NCBI RefSeq assembly: GCF_017872555.1
Contig: NZ_JAEDOX010000001.1
Span: 992,001-1,056,000 of the forward strand
Source: Ruegeria sp. HKCCSA071
GTDB taxonomy: Bacteria > Pseudomonadota > Alphaproteobacteria > Rhodobacterales > Rhodobacteraceae
Direction: 5' to 3'
DNA length: 64,000 nucleotides
Below, piece by piece: positions 54,178 through 63,595 of this stretch; within the stretch, counting starts at the first letter, position 1; every line of letters starts with the position of its first letter. Below the pieces are notes generated by a model. The model did no database searches, had not been told where the DNA came from, and worked only from the letters and a program-made list of their open reading frames with translations. A program made the translations under genes and the position numbers.

Positions 54178-55485
54178 ATGCTCGAACTGGGCTACGTGTC
54201 CTTTCCCGTACTTCTGATCATGATTTTCCTGCGAGCACCGATTGGCCTTGCCATGTTGCTGTGCGGGATTGGCGGGCTGTATTTTGCCATGGGTGGCACC
54301 AGCATGTTCATGGCCAAGCTCAAAACCGAAACCTACTCAACCTTTTCCAGCTATTCGTTGACGATCATTCCGATGTTCTTGCTGATGGGGCAGTTCGCGA
54401 CATTGTCGGGCATGTCTTCGGCCTTGTTCAAAGCGGCTGAAAGCTGGCTGGGCCACCGCAAAGGAGGCGTCGCCATGGCGGCAGTCGGCGCTTGTGCCGG
54501 ATTTGGCGCAATCTGCGGGTCCTCCCTTGCCACCGCCGCGACGATGAGCCGTGTCGCGCTACCCGAACTGCGCCGTTACGGCTATTCCGGCGGGTTTTCA
54601 ACCGCAACGCTTGCTGCTGGCGGCACATTGGGCATTTTGATTCCGCCTTCGGTAATCCTTGTGATCTATGCGATCCTGACGGAACAGAATATCGCCAAGC
54701 TGTTTCTCGCGGCCTTTGTCCCCGGCATTCTGGCAGCGCTCGGCTATATCATCACGATTTCGATCTATGTGCGCATGTATCCTGACGCCGCAGGCACCCG
54801 CGAAGCGATCCCATATCCTGAACGCGTTCGGGCACTGCTGGATGTCTGGCCTGTCCTGCTGGTTTTTGGCCTTGTTGTCGGTGGCATCTATCTTGGCTGG
54901 TTCACCCCAACCGAAGGCGCAGCCGTGGGGGCGGCGGGAACCGGGTTGATCGCTCTGATCTCGGGCAATCTGAACTGGCAGGTCTTCGTCGAAAGCATCA
55001 TTGCCACGGCCTCAAGCACGGCGATGATCTTCTTTATCGTGTTGGGCGCAGGGCTGTATAACAGTTTCCTCGCGCTCACTCAGGTACCGCAAGAACTGTC
55101 TGGCTGGGTCGTTGGGCTTGGGCTCAGCCCGTGGATGGTGTTGTGCCTGATCCTGGTGTTCTATCTGATCTTCGGATGTCTGATGGACAGCCTGTCAATG
55201 ATCCTGCTGACAATCCCGATCTTCTTTCCGGTCATCAGCGCACTGGATTTCGGCATGAGCCCCGAACATGTGGCCATCTGGTTCGGTATTCTGGTTCTGA
55301 TCGTTGTCGAGGTCGGGCTGATCACCCCCCCTGTCGGGATGAATCTGTTCATTATCAACGCTATGGATCGTTCAACTCCAATGACCCAAACTTACAAGGC
55401 GGTGATGTGGTTCGTCACCTCTGACATCATTCGGGTCATGATCCTGGTGCTGTTTCCGGCCATTACTCTGTTCCTGATCCCCTAG
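54178..55485 (+). CDS. dctM: TRAP transporter large permease DctM
   Basis: The 435-residue protein has the multi-helix DctM membrane domain: IPMFLLMGQFATLSGMSS, GAICGSSLATAATMSRVALPEL, GGTLGILIPPSVILVIYA, WFTPTEGAAVGA and VEVGLITPPVGMNLFIIN. It forms the Na+-driven translocation pore with DctQ. A TTG at 54172 would overlap the dctQ stop as TTGA and has a better-spaced GGGGAGG. The ATG at 54178 is used here. Confidence 0.92.
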   Translation: MLELGYVSFPVLLIMIFLRAPIGLAMLLCGIGGLYFAMGGTSMFMAKLKTETYSTFSSYSLTIIPMFLLMGQFATLSGMSSALFKAAESWLGHRKGGVAMAAVGACAGFGAICGSSLATAATMSRVALPELRRYGYSGGFSTATLAAGGTLGILIPPSVILVIYAILTEQNIAKLFLAAFVPGILAALGYIITISIYVRMYPDAAGTREAIPYPERVRALLDVWPVLLVFGLVVGGIYLGWFTPTEGAAVGAAGTGLIALISGNLNWQVFVESIIATASSTAMIFFIVLGAGLYNSFLALTQVPQELSGWVVGLGLSPWMVLCLILVFYLIFGCLMDSLSMILLTIPIFFPVISALDFGMSPEHVAIWFGILVLIVVEVGLITPPVGMNLFIINAMDRSTPMTQTYKAVMWFVTSDIIRVMILVLFPAITLFLIP

Positions 55486-55576
55486 CTAAATCACCATCAG
55501 CGGTCCGAGGCGGGCTCATCCGAAAATAGATATGAGGCACAACAATGATTGAACATACCAAACTGGAGAGAGCATC

Positions 55577-56341
55577 ATGCAGTTAAGTGGATGTATCGCC
55601 CTGGTAACCGGTGGCGGAAGCGGACTGGGCGCTGCAACGGCAAGGCATTTCGCCGCCAGCGGAGCAAACGTTGCCGTTTTGGATTTCAATGCTGAAGGTG
55701 CGATGGCAGTCGCTGACGAAATTGGTGGCCTTGCCCTGCAAGCCGATGTCAGTGACGAGGCCGCCGTGAGTGCCGCGTTTGGGAAGGCAATAACCCATTT
55801 CGGGTCGGCACCCAGAATCGCCGTCAGTTGTGCAGGCGTCGGCATGGCGGCCAGGATCGTCGGGCGCGAAGGCAAGCTGTCATTCAACGTGTTCGAGAAA
55901 ACTCTGCGCGTAAATCTTTTTGGCACCTACAACGTGATGAGCCACGCAGCGAGACACATGGCCAAGCTGGACCCGCTGGCTGACGGTGAACGCGGTGTGA
56001 TCATCAACACGGCGTCGGTTGCGTGGCAGGACGGTCAATTGGGTCAAGCCGCATATGCCGCGTCCAAAGGGGCAATCGCCTCGATGTGCCTGCCTGCCGC
56101 ACGGGAACTCGCACAGTCAGGTATTCGGGTGATGGCCATCGCACCTGGCCTGTTCCACACGCCAATGATGGAAGGCTTGCCGGAAGAGGTCACTGCCAAG
56201 ATCACTGAGAACATTCCCTTCCCGGCCCGCCTTGGCGAAGCGCGCGAGTTCGCAATGCTCGCCGAACAGATCGTTGAAAACCCGTTTTTGAATGGCACCA
56301 CTATTCGACTTGACGGCGCCGTTCGTCTGCCGCCCCGGTAA
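55577..56341 (+). CDS. SDR family 3-hydroxyacyl-CoA dehydrogenase-like oxidoreductase
   Basis: The 254-residue short-chain dehydrogenase has the cofactor motif VTGGGSGLGAATARHF. An aspartate (VLDFNAEG) suggests NAD, and the catalytic Ser-Tyr-Lys set is in NTASVAWQDGQLGQAAYAASKGA. It resembles type II 3-hydroxyacyl-CoA dehydrogenases (HSD17B10-like). In this operon it would oxidise the 3-hydroxy-3-arylpropionyl-CoA made by the hydratase. That role is inferred from order and from the Agrobacterium hydroxycinnamate cluster. It is the first gene of the operon, 92 bases after dctM. Confidence 0.85.
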   Translation: MQLSGCIALVTGGGSGLGAATARHFAASGANVAVLDFNAEGAMAVADEIGGLALQADVSDEAAVSAAFGKAITHFGSAPRIAVSCAGVGMAARIVGREGKLSFNVFEKTLRVNLFGTYNVMSHAARHMAKLDPLADGERGVIINTASVAWQDGQLGQAAYAASKGAIASMCLPAARELAQSGIRVMAIAPGLFHTPMMEGLPEEVTAKITENIPFPARLGEAREFAMLAEQIVENPFLNGTTIRLDGAVRLPPR

Positions 56342-56351
56342 GGAGTTCCCC

Positions 56352-57119
56352 ATGGACAGCCAAATCCTGAACATTGAGGTCAACGGATCCATCGCGACCC
56401 TGACCATGAACCGCCCCGACAAGCGGAACGCGATGTGCGAGGAACTGTTGGGCGCGCTTGATGATTTCTTTTCTGCACCACCCAAAAATGTACGTGTGGT
56501 GATCCTGACCGGAACTGAAGGGCACTATTGTTCCGGATTGGACCTGTCCGAGCATGTTCATCGTTCGGCCGAGGAAAACCTGCATCATTCCCGCCACTGG
56601 CACAGTGTCATGGACAAGATCCAGTTGGGCGGGCTTGCGGTTGTCTCGGCCATGTTTGGTGCCGTGATCGGCGGCGGGCTGGAACTTGCCGCGGCAACAC
56701 ATGTTCGCATCGCTGAACCGTCAACGATCTTTCAGCTTCCCGAAGGTCGGCGCGGAATATTTGTTGGCGGCGGTGCGACCGCGCGGGTCGGTCGCCTGCT
56801 GGGGGCCGATCGGATGACCGAGATGATGTTGACCGGCCGCAAATATGGTGCCGACGAAGGGGTATCGCTGGGGCTGGCACATTATAGCGTGGGTGAAGGC
56901 GAGGCTTTGGCGCTGGCCCAAAAGCTGGCAGGTAAGATTTCCCGAAACGCGCCACTGTCAAACTATCTGATGATTCAGGCGGTCGCGCGGATCAATGAAA
57001 TGTCGCAAAACGACGGGCTGTTTACTGAATCGCTGGCCGCGGCCCTGTCGCAAACAACACCGGATGCGCAGGAGGGGCTGAGTGCCTTTCTTGAAAAGCG
57101 CACCCCGAACTTCAGGTGA
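56352..57119 (+). CDS. Enoyl-CoA hydratase/isomerase family protein (hydroxycinnamoyl-CoA hydratase)
   Basis: The 255-residue crotonase has NRPDKRNAM, the oxyanion-hole regions HYCSGLDLSEH and AMFGAVIGGGLELAAATH, and the glutamate of the active site in FQLPEGRRGIFVGGGA. It would add water to feruloyl- or coumaroyl-CoA. Whether it also performs retro-aldol cleavage, as true FCHL enzymes do, cannot be read here. The presence of an SDR and a side-chain hydrolase argues for hydratase only. The ATG at 56352 has AAGGAG upstream, 11 bases after the SDR stop. Confidence 0.83.
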   Translation: MDSQILNIEVNGSIATLTMNRPDKRNAMCEELLGALDDFFSAPPKNVRVVILTGTEGHYCSGLDLSEHVHRSAEENLHHSRHWHSVMDKIQLGGLAVVSAMFGAVIGGGLELAAATHVRIAEPSTIFQLPEGRRGIFVGGGATARVGRLLGADRMTEMMLTGRKYGADEGVSLGLAHYSVGEGEALALAQKLAGKISRNAPLSNYLMIQAVARINEMSQNDGLFTESLAAALSQTTPDAQEGLSAFLEKRTPNFR

Positions 57120-57123
57120 ACAC

Positions 57124-57606
57124 ATGAAAAGGAAACATGAACACACGCCAGAAGACAGCGCGCCAAACACGATCAGCGATGCCACGCTGCGGGGCTTTGT
57201 CGGTTATCGCATGAAACGGGCCTTCAATGTGGTGCAGGAAGACCTGACAACAACTCTGCGGCCCTTTGATCTGCGAATGCTGACGTATACGGCACTGGTT
57301 CTCATCGTCGATAACCCCGGTTTGCGGCAGTCCCAACTGGCTGACGCAATGGATATCGAGCGCCCAAACCTTGTCGTCATCATTGACGAGCTGGAGCGCA
57401 GGGAACTGATCGTCCGCGACCGGGTACCCACCGACCGGCGCGCCTATGCCCTCAGGACGACACTGGCGGGCAGGCAATTATATGAAAAGGCAGTCGCCGC
57501 AGTAACCGTCCACGAAGGCAAGCTGCTGGCCGGTTTGGATGACGCAACCATCACCACCGTATTCGATGCCCTCAGGACAATCGAAAAAGCGAGGAAAAGG
57601 GGCTGA
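57124..57606 (+). CDS. MarR family regulator of the hydroxycinnamate operon
   Basis: The 160-residue protein has the MarR winged helix (LRMLTYTALVLIVDNPGLRQSQLADAMDIERPNLVVIIDELERRELIVRDRVPTDRRAYALR, about 47-107) with the wing DRRAY. It lies inside the catabolic operon, 4 bases after the hydratase and 2 bases before feruloyl-CoA synthase. This matches HcaR/CouR-type repressors that release DNA on binding the hydroxycinnamoyl-CoA. The role is inferred from position. An upstream in-frame ATG overlaps the hydratase gene and was not used. Confidence 0.85.
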   Translation: MKRKHEHTPEDSAPNTISDATLRGFVGYRMKRAFNVVQEDLTTTLRPFDLRMLTYTALVLIVDNPGLRQSQLADAMDIERPNLVVIIDELERRELIVRDRVPTDRRAYALRTTLAGRQLYEKAVAAVTVHEGKLLAGLDDATITTVFDALRTIEKARKRG

Positions 57607-57608
57607 TC

Positions 57609-59426
57609 ATGCAACGCACATCGGAATACCTGGTACATTCTGTTTCGCGCGAAGATCGGGCCGACGGTTCCATCCTGCTGAAATCGAACCACACTCTTGG
57701 TCCTGTCGTCGACAAAACCGGTGTCTGGCTGCACGCCTGGGCCTCGGACGCGCCTGACCGCACGTGCATTGCTGAACGCAGCGGCGCGGGCTGGCGCAAG
57801 GAAAGCTATGCGGCCACGCTTGAAAAGGTGCGGGCCATCGCAAGCTCGCTATTGGCGCGAGGGATGGGGTCTGAAACACCGATCCTGATCATGAGCGGTA
57901 ACGGCGTGGATCACGGCCTGCTGAGCCTTGCTGCTCAGTACATTGGCGTACCGACTGCGCCCGTGGCCGAACAATACGCCTTGATCCACGGTGCGCATGG
58001 CCGCCTGCGCCATGCCATCGAACTGGTGCGCCCGAAGATGGCCTATGTCGTAGATGCGGATCAATACCGAGAGGCGCTGGAACTGGATGCGCTTCAAGGC
58101 GTCGAAATCGTAGCCAGCCGAAAGGGCGGGAACAGCCAGGTCACAGCATTCGACGAACTTCTCAAAGGCGATGCCAGTGTCAATCTGAAGGCCGCCTATG
58201 AACAGGTTGGCCCCGATTCCGTCGCCAAGATCTTAATGACCAGCGGGTCAACCTCGGCCCCGAAGGGTGTCATCACGACCCAACGCATGATGTGCGTGAA
58301 CCAGACCATGCTGGCCGACGCGTTACCATTTCTGCGCACACGTCCGCCCCGTGTGGTCGATTGGCTTCCATGGAACCACGTCTTTGGCGGATCACATAAC
58401 TTCAACATGATGCTCGCCAACGGCGGAAGCTTCTACATCGACGACGGCAAACCGGTAGCTGGTTTGTTTGAGCGGACGCTGGAAAATCTGTCTATGGTCA
58501 CCGGCACGCTCAGCTTCAATGTTCCCGTAGGTTACGGCATGCTGCTGGGCGCATTGCAGCGGGATGGCGATCTGCGTCGGCGGTTCTTCGAAGAACTTGA
58601 TCTGATCTTTTATGCGGGAGCGTCACTGCCACAGGATATCTGGTCTGGATTTGAACAGATGGCGCTGGATGTCAAAGGTGAGATACCGCTGATGACCTCG
58701 TCCTGGGGACTGACCGAAACAGCGCCCGCCACAATGATGCAGTCCGAGCCCATTGATCGTTCCGGGGTTGTTGGCGTTCCGATAAACGGCGTGACACTCA
58801 AGCTGATACCGGATGAAGACATGCGGTGCGAAATGCGCATCAAAGGGCCAAACGTGATGCCTGGCTATTTCAACGAACCCGAAAAGACGGCCAGTGTTTT
58901 CGATGAAGAAGGGTTTTTCATTACCGGCGACGCCATGCGGTTCATCGACCCGCAGGATGTGAATAAAGGTATGAAATTCGACGGCCGGATTTCTGAAGAT
59001 TTCAAGTTGCTGACCGGAACATGGGTGCGTGCCGCGCAATTGCGGATGGACTTGTTGACCTGCCTTGCGCCTCTTGCCTCAGATCTGGTCATTACAGGTG
59101 CCGACAGAAATGAGATCGGCGTCATGGTCTTTCCCGATGTCGCCGAGCTGAAGCGGGAAGGATTTGACCTGAGCGACGACAGTGGCGCCTACCGCTGCAA
59201 ACTGCTGCAAGGTGAAATCCACCGCCGTCTGGCAGAGCGCGCACGCGAGGTATCGGGCAGTTCCACACGGGTCGGGCGTGCCATTGTTCTTAGCGAGCCC
59301 GCCTCGATGCCCGAGGGCGAAATGACAGCCAAGGGGAACCTCAATTTCCGCAAGATACTGACACGCCGGCAAAATTTACTTGAGCGCCTTTATGACGACG
59401 CCGACCCGGCAATCGTAAAGATCTGA
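57609..59426 (+). CDS. fcs: Feruloyl-CoA synthase
   Basis: The 605-residue acyl-adenylate-forming enzyme has the P-loop TSGSTSAPKG (211-220). It also has the family feature DWLPWNHVFGGSHNFNMML and the A5-A8 region SSWGLTETAPATMM, with ITGDAMRFIDPQD later. Size and these blocks match feruloyl/p-coumaroyl-CoA synthases, which activate hydroxycinnamates with ATP and CoA as the first step. It starts 2 bases after the MarR stop and is followed 15 bases later by the amidohydrolase. Confidence 0.92.
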   Translation: MQRTSEYLVHSVSREDRADGSILLKSNHTLGPVVDKTGVWLHAWASDAPDRTCIAERSGAGWRKESYAATLEKVRAIASSLLARGMGSETPILIMSGNGVDHGLLSLAAQYIGVPTAPVAEQYALIHGAHGRLRHAIELVRPKMAYVVDADQYREALELDALQGVEIVASRKGGNSQVTAFDELLKGDASVNLKAAYEQVGPDSVAKILMTSGSTSAPKGVITTQRMMCVNQTMLADALPFLRTRPPRVVDWLPWNHVFGGSHNFNMMLANGGSFYIDDGKPVAGLFERTLENLSMVTGTLSFNVPVGYGMLLGALQRDGDLRRRFFEELDLIFYAGASLPQDIWSGFEQMALDVKGEIPLMTSSWGLTETAPATMMQSEPIDRSGVVGVPINGVTLKLIPDEDMRCEMRIKGPNVMPGYFNEPEKTASVFDEEGFFITGDAMRFIDPQDVNKGMKFDGRISEDFKLLTGTWVRAAQLRMDLLTCLAPLASDLVITGADRNEIGVMVFPDVAELKREGFDLSDDSGAYRCKLLQGEIHRRLAERAREVSGSSTRVGRAIVLSEPASMPEGEMTAKGNLNFRKILTRRQNLLERLYDDADPAIVKI

Positions 59427-59441
59427 GAAAGGAACGAACAG

Positions 59442-60317
59442 ATGGTCGATATCACCAAGGTTCGCGCGATCGACATTCACACCCACGCTGAAGAACCCTG
59501 CGGGTGCCACTCGGACGATGGCTATGACGACCTGCAGGCAACCATGGCCAATTACTTTGGCGCCCCGTGGAGCCACCCGCCCACGGTTCCCGAAACTGCA
59601 CAGCACTATCGCGAGCAAAACATAGCTGCGGTGATCTTCCCGGTCGATGCCGAGCGGGAGACCGGCTATCGGCGCTACAAGAACGAAGAAGTTGCCGCAT
59701 TGGCGGCGGAAAATGACGATGTGCTCATCCCGTTTGCGTCAATCGATCCGCACAAGGGCAAGATGGGTGCACGCGAGGCGCGCCGCCTGATCCGCGAATT
59801 TGGTTTCAAAGGGTTCAAGTTTCATCCGACGATGCAGGGGTTCTACCCCAATGACCGTATGGCTTATGACCTTTACGAGGCAATCGCGGAGGAAGGCTGC
59901 ATCGCCCTGTTTCACACAGGCCAAACCGGTGTCGGTTCGGGCATGCGCGGCGGTAACGGAATGCGGCTTAAATACTCGAACCCGATGTTCATGGATGACG
60001 TCGCCGTCGATTTTCCGGATATGAAGATTATCCTCGCCCATCCGTCATTTCCCTGGCAGGAAGAAGCTCTGTCCGTGGCGCAGCACAAGCCCAACGTCTA
60101 TATCGACCTGTCCGGCTGGTCACCAAAGTACTTCCCCGAGATTCTGGTGAAATACTGCAACTCGATCCTCAGGAAAAAGGTCCTGTTTGGGTCCGACTGG
60201 CCAATGATCACTCCTGAACGCTGGCTGTCGGATTTCGAGAAGATCAATATCAAGGACGAACTGCGCCCGGACATCATCAAAGGCAATGCCGCGCGCCTGC
60301 TGGGATTGACCCCGTAA
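59442..60317 (+). CDS. Amidohydrolase family protein (probable 4-hydroxyphenyl-beta-ketoacyl-CoA hydrolase)
   Basis: The 291-residue metal hydrolase of the amidohydrolase 2 type has IDIHTHAEEPCGCH at the N-terminus (HxH metal ligands), GFKFHPTMQGFYPND, IALFHTGQTGVG, IILAHPSFPWQEEAL and LFGSDWPMITPERW (catalytic aspartate). In Agrobacterium a related gene beside feruloyl-CoA synthase cleaves the beta-keto arylpropionyl-CoA to the benzoate-level product. The same role is proposed here. It is the fifth gene of the operon. Specificity is inferred. Confidence 0.82.
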   Translation: MVDITKVRAIDIHTHAEEPCGCHSDDGYDDLQATMANYFGAPWSHPPTVPETAQHYREQNIAAVIFPVDAERETGYRRYKNEEVAALAAENDDVLIPFASIDPHKGKMGAREARRLIREFGFKGFKFHPTMQGFYPNDRMAYDLYEAIAEEGCIALFHTGQTGVGSGMRGGNGMRLKYSNPMFMDDVAVDFPDMKIILAHPSFPWQEEALSVAQHKPNVYIDLSGWSPKYFPEILVKYCNSILRKKVLFGSDWPMITPERWLSDFEKINIKDELRPDIIKGNAARLLGLTP

Positions 60318-60411
60318 TGCTGCCTTACCCAGTCACTTTGAACGTCGACAGTGCCAAACCGCCAGAACCGGGCCGCGTCGTGACCGCCGAAATCACCAGC
60401 TGTCGGGTAAT

Positions 60412-61947
60412 ATGACCATGAAGCCATTCGAAGCCCCGCTTGCGGACATCTTATTCACGTTGAACCACGTAGCCCGGGCTACCGAGCTTCCAGACTGGGA
60501 CGCTGACCTGGCTGGTGAGATCGGCGAACATTTTGCGGCCTTCGCGCAAGGTGAAATTGCCCCGCTGGACGAGCCGGGAGACAGGCAGGGATGCTCGCTG
60601 GAAAACGGTCGTGTTTCCATGCCCGCTGGCTTTGCCCAAGTTTATGCAGCGTATTCGGAACAGGGCTGGCCCTCTCTCACCGTGCCTGAAGAATATGGAG
60701 GGCAAGGGCTTGGTGCCCTGATACTGGCCATCACTTCCGAAGTGTTTTCGGGCGCAAACCACAGCCTTCAGATGGTTACGGGGTTGGTTCCGGGCGCGGT
60801 GCGTACCTTGTTGCGCTTTGGCATGAAAGATCAGCAATCCCGGTACGTTCCCTCTCTGGCCTCGGGTGAAACTCTGGCCACCATGTGCCTGACTGAACCC
60901 GGGGCCGGGTCTGACCTTTCACGCGTGCGCTGCCGGGCGGAACCTGCTGAGGATGGCTGGAAGATCACGGGCGAAAAAATCTTTATCTCTGGCGGTGACC
61001 AGGACATGAGCGATCACATCCTGCATCTTGTGCTTGCCCGCACGTCCGATGGCGGCGCCAGAGGTTTATCGCTGTTTCTATGCCCCAGCACCTGCACTGA
61101 CGGCAGCCGCAACCACGTTACCGTAACGCGCATCGAGGAAAAGATGGGCCTGCATGCCTCACCCACGTGCCAGCTGGCATTTGATGGGGCCAAAGCCGAA
61201 TTGATCGGAACCGAGGGTGAAGGCCTGATGGCCATGTTCACCATGATGAACCACGCCCGGCTTGATGTCGCCCTACAGGGCGTCGCGCACGCCGCACGGG
61301 CCTATGACATTGCCAGTGATTATGCCAGTGAAAGGGTGCAGGGACGCAATGCCGACGGCCAACCGACAACACTGGATCAACATGCCGACATCCGCCGCAT
61401 GCTGGATCAAATCGACTGGCTGGCAATGAGTAGCCGCAGTCTTGCACATCTTGCATTTGTCACCTTGGAACGGGCTACGTCACCTGACCTGGTTGATTTT
61501 CTGACCCCGGTTGCCAAGGTCTATTGCACCGAAGCCGGTATCAAGGCCGCCGAATTGGGTATGCAGGTACTGGGCGGCTATGGCTATTTGCGCGAATACC
61601 GGCTAGAGCAGACCTATCGTGATGCCCGAATTACCTCGATTTACGAAGGGGCCAACGGCATACACGCGCGCATGCTGGCAACACGTCTTGCCACAGGTCC
61701 TGCGGGCGACGCCTTTGCCGAATTTGTTTCGCAAGAAGCCGAGCATTGGACATGCAATGCGATCTCGGACGCACTGGATACTTGGCAATCCGCTCGCAGA
61801 AAGCTGAAACAGGGTGACAGCGCGGCGATGGCGCATGGGTTCATGCAAGCGACGATTGATACCGCTCTGACTTGCTTGCGGGCGCGGCTGCGCAATGCCG
61901 CAAGCCTTCATCCATCCCCGGAACGGATCAAACGCATTTGTGGTTGA
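60412..61947 (+). CDS. Acyl-CoA dehydrogenase family protein
   Basis: The 511-residue flavoprotein is of the long acyl-CoA dehydrogenase type with a C-terminal extension: LTVPEEYGGQGLGALILAI, TMCLTEPGAGSDLSRVRC, KMGLHASPTCQLAFDGAKA, AELGMQVLGGYGYLREYRLEQTYRDARITSIYEGANGIHARML. In this operon it may oxidise dihydro-hydroxycinnamoyl-CoA (3-arylpropanoyl-CoA) to the unsaturated CoA ester, letting phloretate-type acids enter the pathway. The ATG at 60412 is used; MKPFEAPL two codons later is an alternative. The gap to the amidohydrolase is 94 bases. Confidence 0.87.
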   Translation: MTMKPFEAPLADILFTLNHVARATELPDWDADLAGEIGEHFAAFAQGEIAPLDEPGDRQGCSLENGRVSMPAGFAQVYAAYSEQGWPSLTVPEEYGGQGLGALILAITSEVFSGANHSLQMVTGLVPGAVRTLLRFGMKDQQSRYVPSLASGETLATMCLTEPGAGSDLSRVRCRAEPAEDGWKITGEKIFISGGDQDMSDHILHLVLARTSDGGARGLSLFLCPSTCTDGSRNHVTVTRIEEKMGLHASPTCQLAFDGAKAELIGTEGEGLMAMFTMMNHARLDVALQGVAHAARAYDIASDYASERVQGRNADGQPTTLDQHADIRRMLDQIDWLAMSSRSLAHLAFVTLERATSPDLVDFLTPVAKVYCTEAGIKAAELGMQVLGGYGYLREYRLEQTYRDARITSIYEGANGIHARMLATRLATGPAGDAFAEFVSQEAEHWTCNAISDALDTWQSARRKLKQGDSAAMAHGFMQATIDTALTCLRARLRNAASLHPSPERIKRICG

Positions 61948-62016
61948 GGGTTGATCCACACGCGCCGATTATCGACAACCAATTCCCGCCACCAATCGGA
62001 CTGAAAGGCACACAAC

Positions 62017-63297
62017 ATGACAGATCCAAAAGTGCTTATCGCGGGCGGTGGAATTGCCGGGTTGTCGCTGGCACTGACACTGCATCAGATTGGCATCGAC
62101 TGCACCGTCTTTGAAAGCGTTCGGCAACTGCGCCCGCTGGGTGTCGGAATAAACCTGCAACCCAACGCCGTGCGCGAGTTGTACGATCTGGGTTTCACGG
62201 CTCAGGATCTAGACGGGTTCGGCGTCCCTGCGCAGGAATGGGCGCTTGTCGGGTTGAATGGTCACGAGGTTTACTCGGAACCGCGCGGAACTTTCGCCGG
62301 TTACAACTGGCCGCAATACGCAGTGCATCGCGGCGCGTTTCACATGGCGCTTTACCAGCGGTTTATCGAACGCGCAGACCCGGATGCCGTGCGCCTTGGG
62401 TCTCGGGCCACGGGGTACCAGACCAATGCGGACGGGACGGTTACAGTGCGGCTGCAAACTGATAAGGGGGCCATCTGCGAAACCGGTGCCATTCTGATCG
62501 GCGCCGATGGTATCCATTCAGCCATCCGCGCCCAAATGCATCCAAGCCAACCTCCGATCCATTGGGGCGGAGCCGTCATGTGGCGCGGCACAACATTGGA
62601 AAAGCCCGTGCGCACGGGTTCCTCATTCGTCGGACTGGGCACGCATAAGAAACGTATGGTGATCTATCCAATCTCGCACCCCGACCCCGGAACCGGCTTG
62701 GCGCTGATAAACTGGATTGCCGAAGTCACTTACGATGACCCGACCGCGCATGCAGCAACCGGGTGGTTCCGGCAGGTCGAGGCCAAGGATTTCGCGCATC
62801 ATTTTGACGGATGGACCTATGACTGGCTGGATGTTCCTGCCCTGATCCGCGGTGCGGATGTGACATATGAAAACCCGATGATCGACCGCGATCCGGTTGA
62901 AACGTGGGTTGACGGGCCGGTTGCCCTGATCGGAGACGCCGCGCACCCGATGTACCCTACCGGTTCAAATGGGGCCAGCCAGGCGATCATGGACGCCCGC
63001 TTATTGGGGGCCAGCTTGCTCAAGCATGGCGTGAGCCCAACCGCGCTGGCGGCTTATGATGACACGCTGTGCAGTCCGGTGTCAGACCTTGTCCTTCGCA
63101 ATCGGGGCGCCGGGCCCTTTGGCCTGTTGAATTTGGTCAATGACCGCTGTGGCGGTGTGTTCGACGATATTGAAACGGTCATTCCCTTGGCTGAAAGGGC
63201 CAGTTTCATGGCCAAGTACAAGGCTGCCGCCGGTTTTGCGCGCGACGCCCTGAACAGCGCACCGCCAACGATTGCGCCCGGCTCGCAGCTGGCGTAG
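62017..63297 (+). CDS. FAD-dependent monooxygenase (salicylate hydroxylase-like)
   Basis: The 426-residue single-component flavin monooxygenase has KVLIAGGGIAGLSLALTL (FAD), GADGIHSAIRAQM (DG motif) and VALIGDAAHPMYPTGSNGASQAIMDARLLG (GD motif). Related enzymes hydroxylate salicylate or other aromatic acids using NAD(P)H and O2. It is the last gene of the aromatic operon, 69 bases after the acyl-CoA dehydrogenase. The substrate cannot be assigned. Confidence 0.85.
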   Translation: MTDPKVLIAGGGIAGLSLALTLHQIGIDCTVFESVRQLRPLGVGINLQPNAVRELYDLGFTAQDLDGFGVPAQEWALVGLNGHEVYSEPRGTFAGYNWPQYAVHRGAFHMALYQRFIERADPDAVRLGSRATGYQTNADGTVTVRLQTDKGAICETGAILIGADGIHSAIRAQMHPSQPPIHWGGAVMWRGTTLEKPVRTGSSFVGLGTHKKRMVIYPISHPDPGTGLALINWIAEVTYDDPTAHAATGWFRQVEAKDFAHHFDGWTYDWLDVPALIRGADVTYENPMIDRDPVETWVDGPVALIGDAAHPMYPTGSNGASQAIMDARLLGASLLKHGVSPTALAAYDDTLCSPVSDLVLRNRGAGPFGLLNLVNDRCGGVFDDIETVIPLAERASFMAKYKAAAGFARDALNSAPPTIAPGSQLA

Positions 63298-63595
63298 CAG
63301 GCATGATGTATAAGCCGTCGGGGATTGAACACCTGCGCCCGTGAAAACACCGCTTCGCCGGACCTGTGTATCGCCCGCAAAATCGCGCGCTTCCGTGAAT
63401 AATTATGCGGTACCCCAGCGCGTCCCACCGAAATCTCGTTTGTGGCGAAACGACCAACAGCTAAACGGAAGGAACGCACCGGATCAGATCTGCCTGAACG
63501 TCAGACATGTATTGGACGAAGAAAACCAATTTCATTGCACCGCCTTCTCATGTTCAATTGCACACAGGGCGGCAAGGCCACTGAAAGGATTGATA

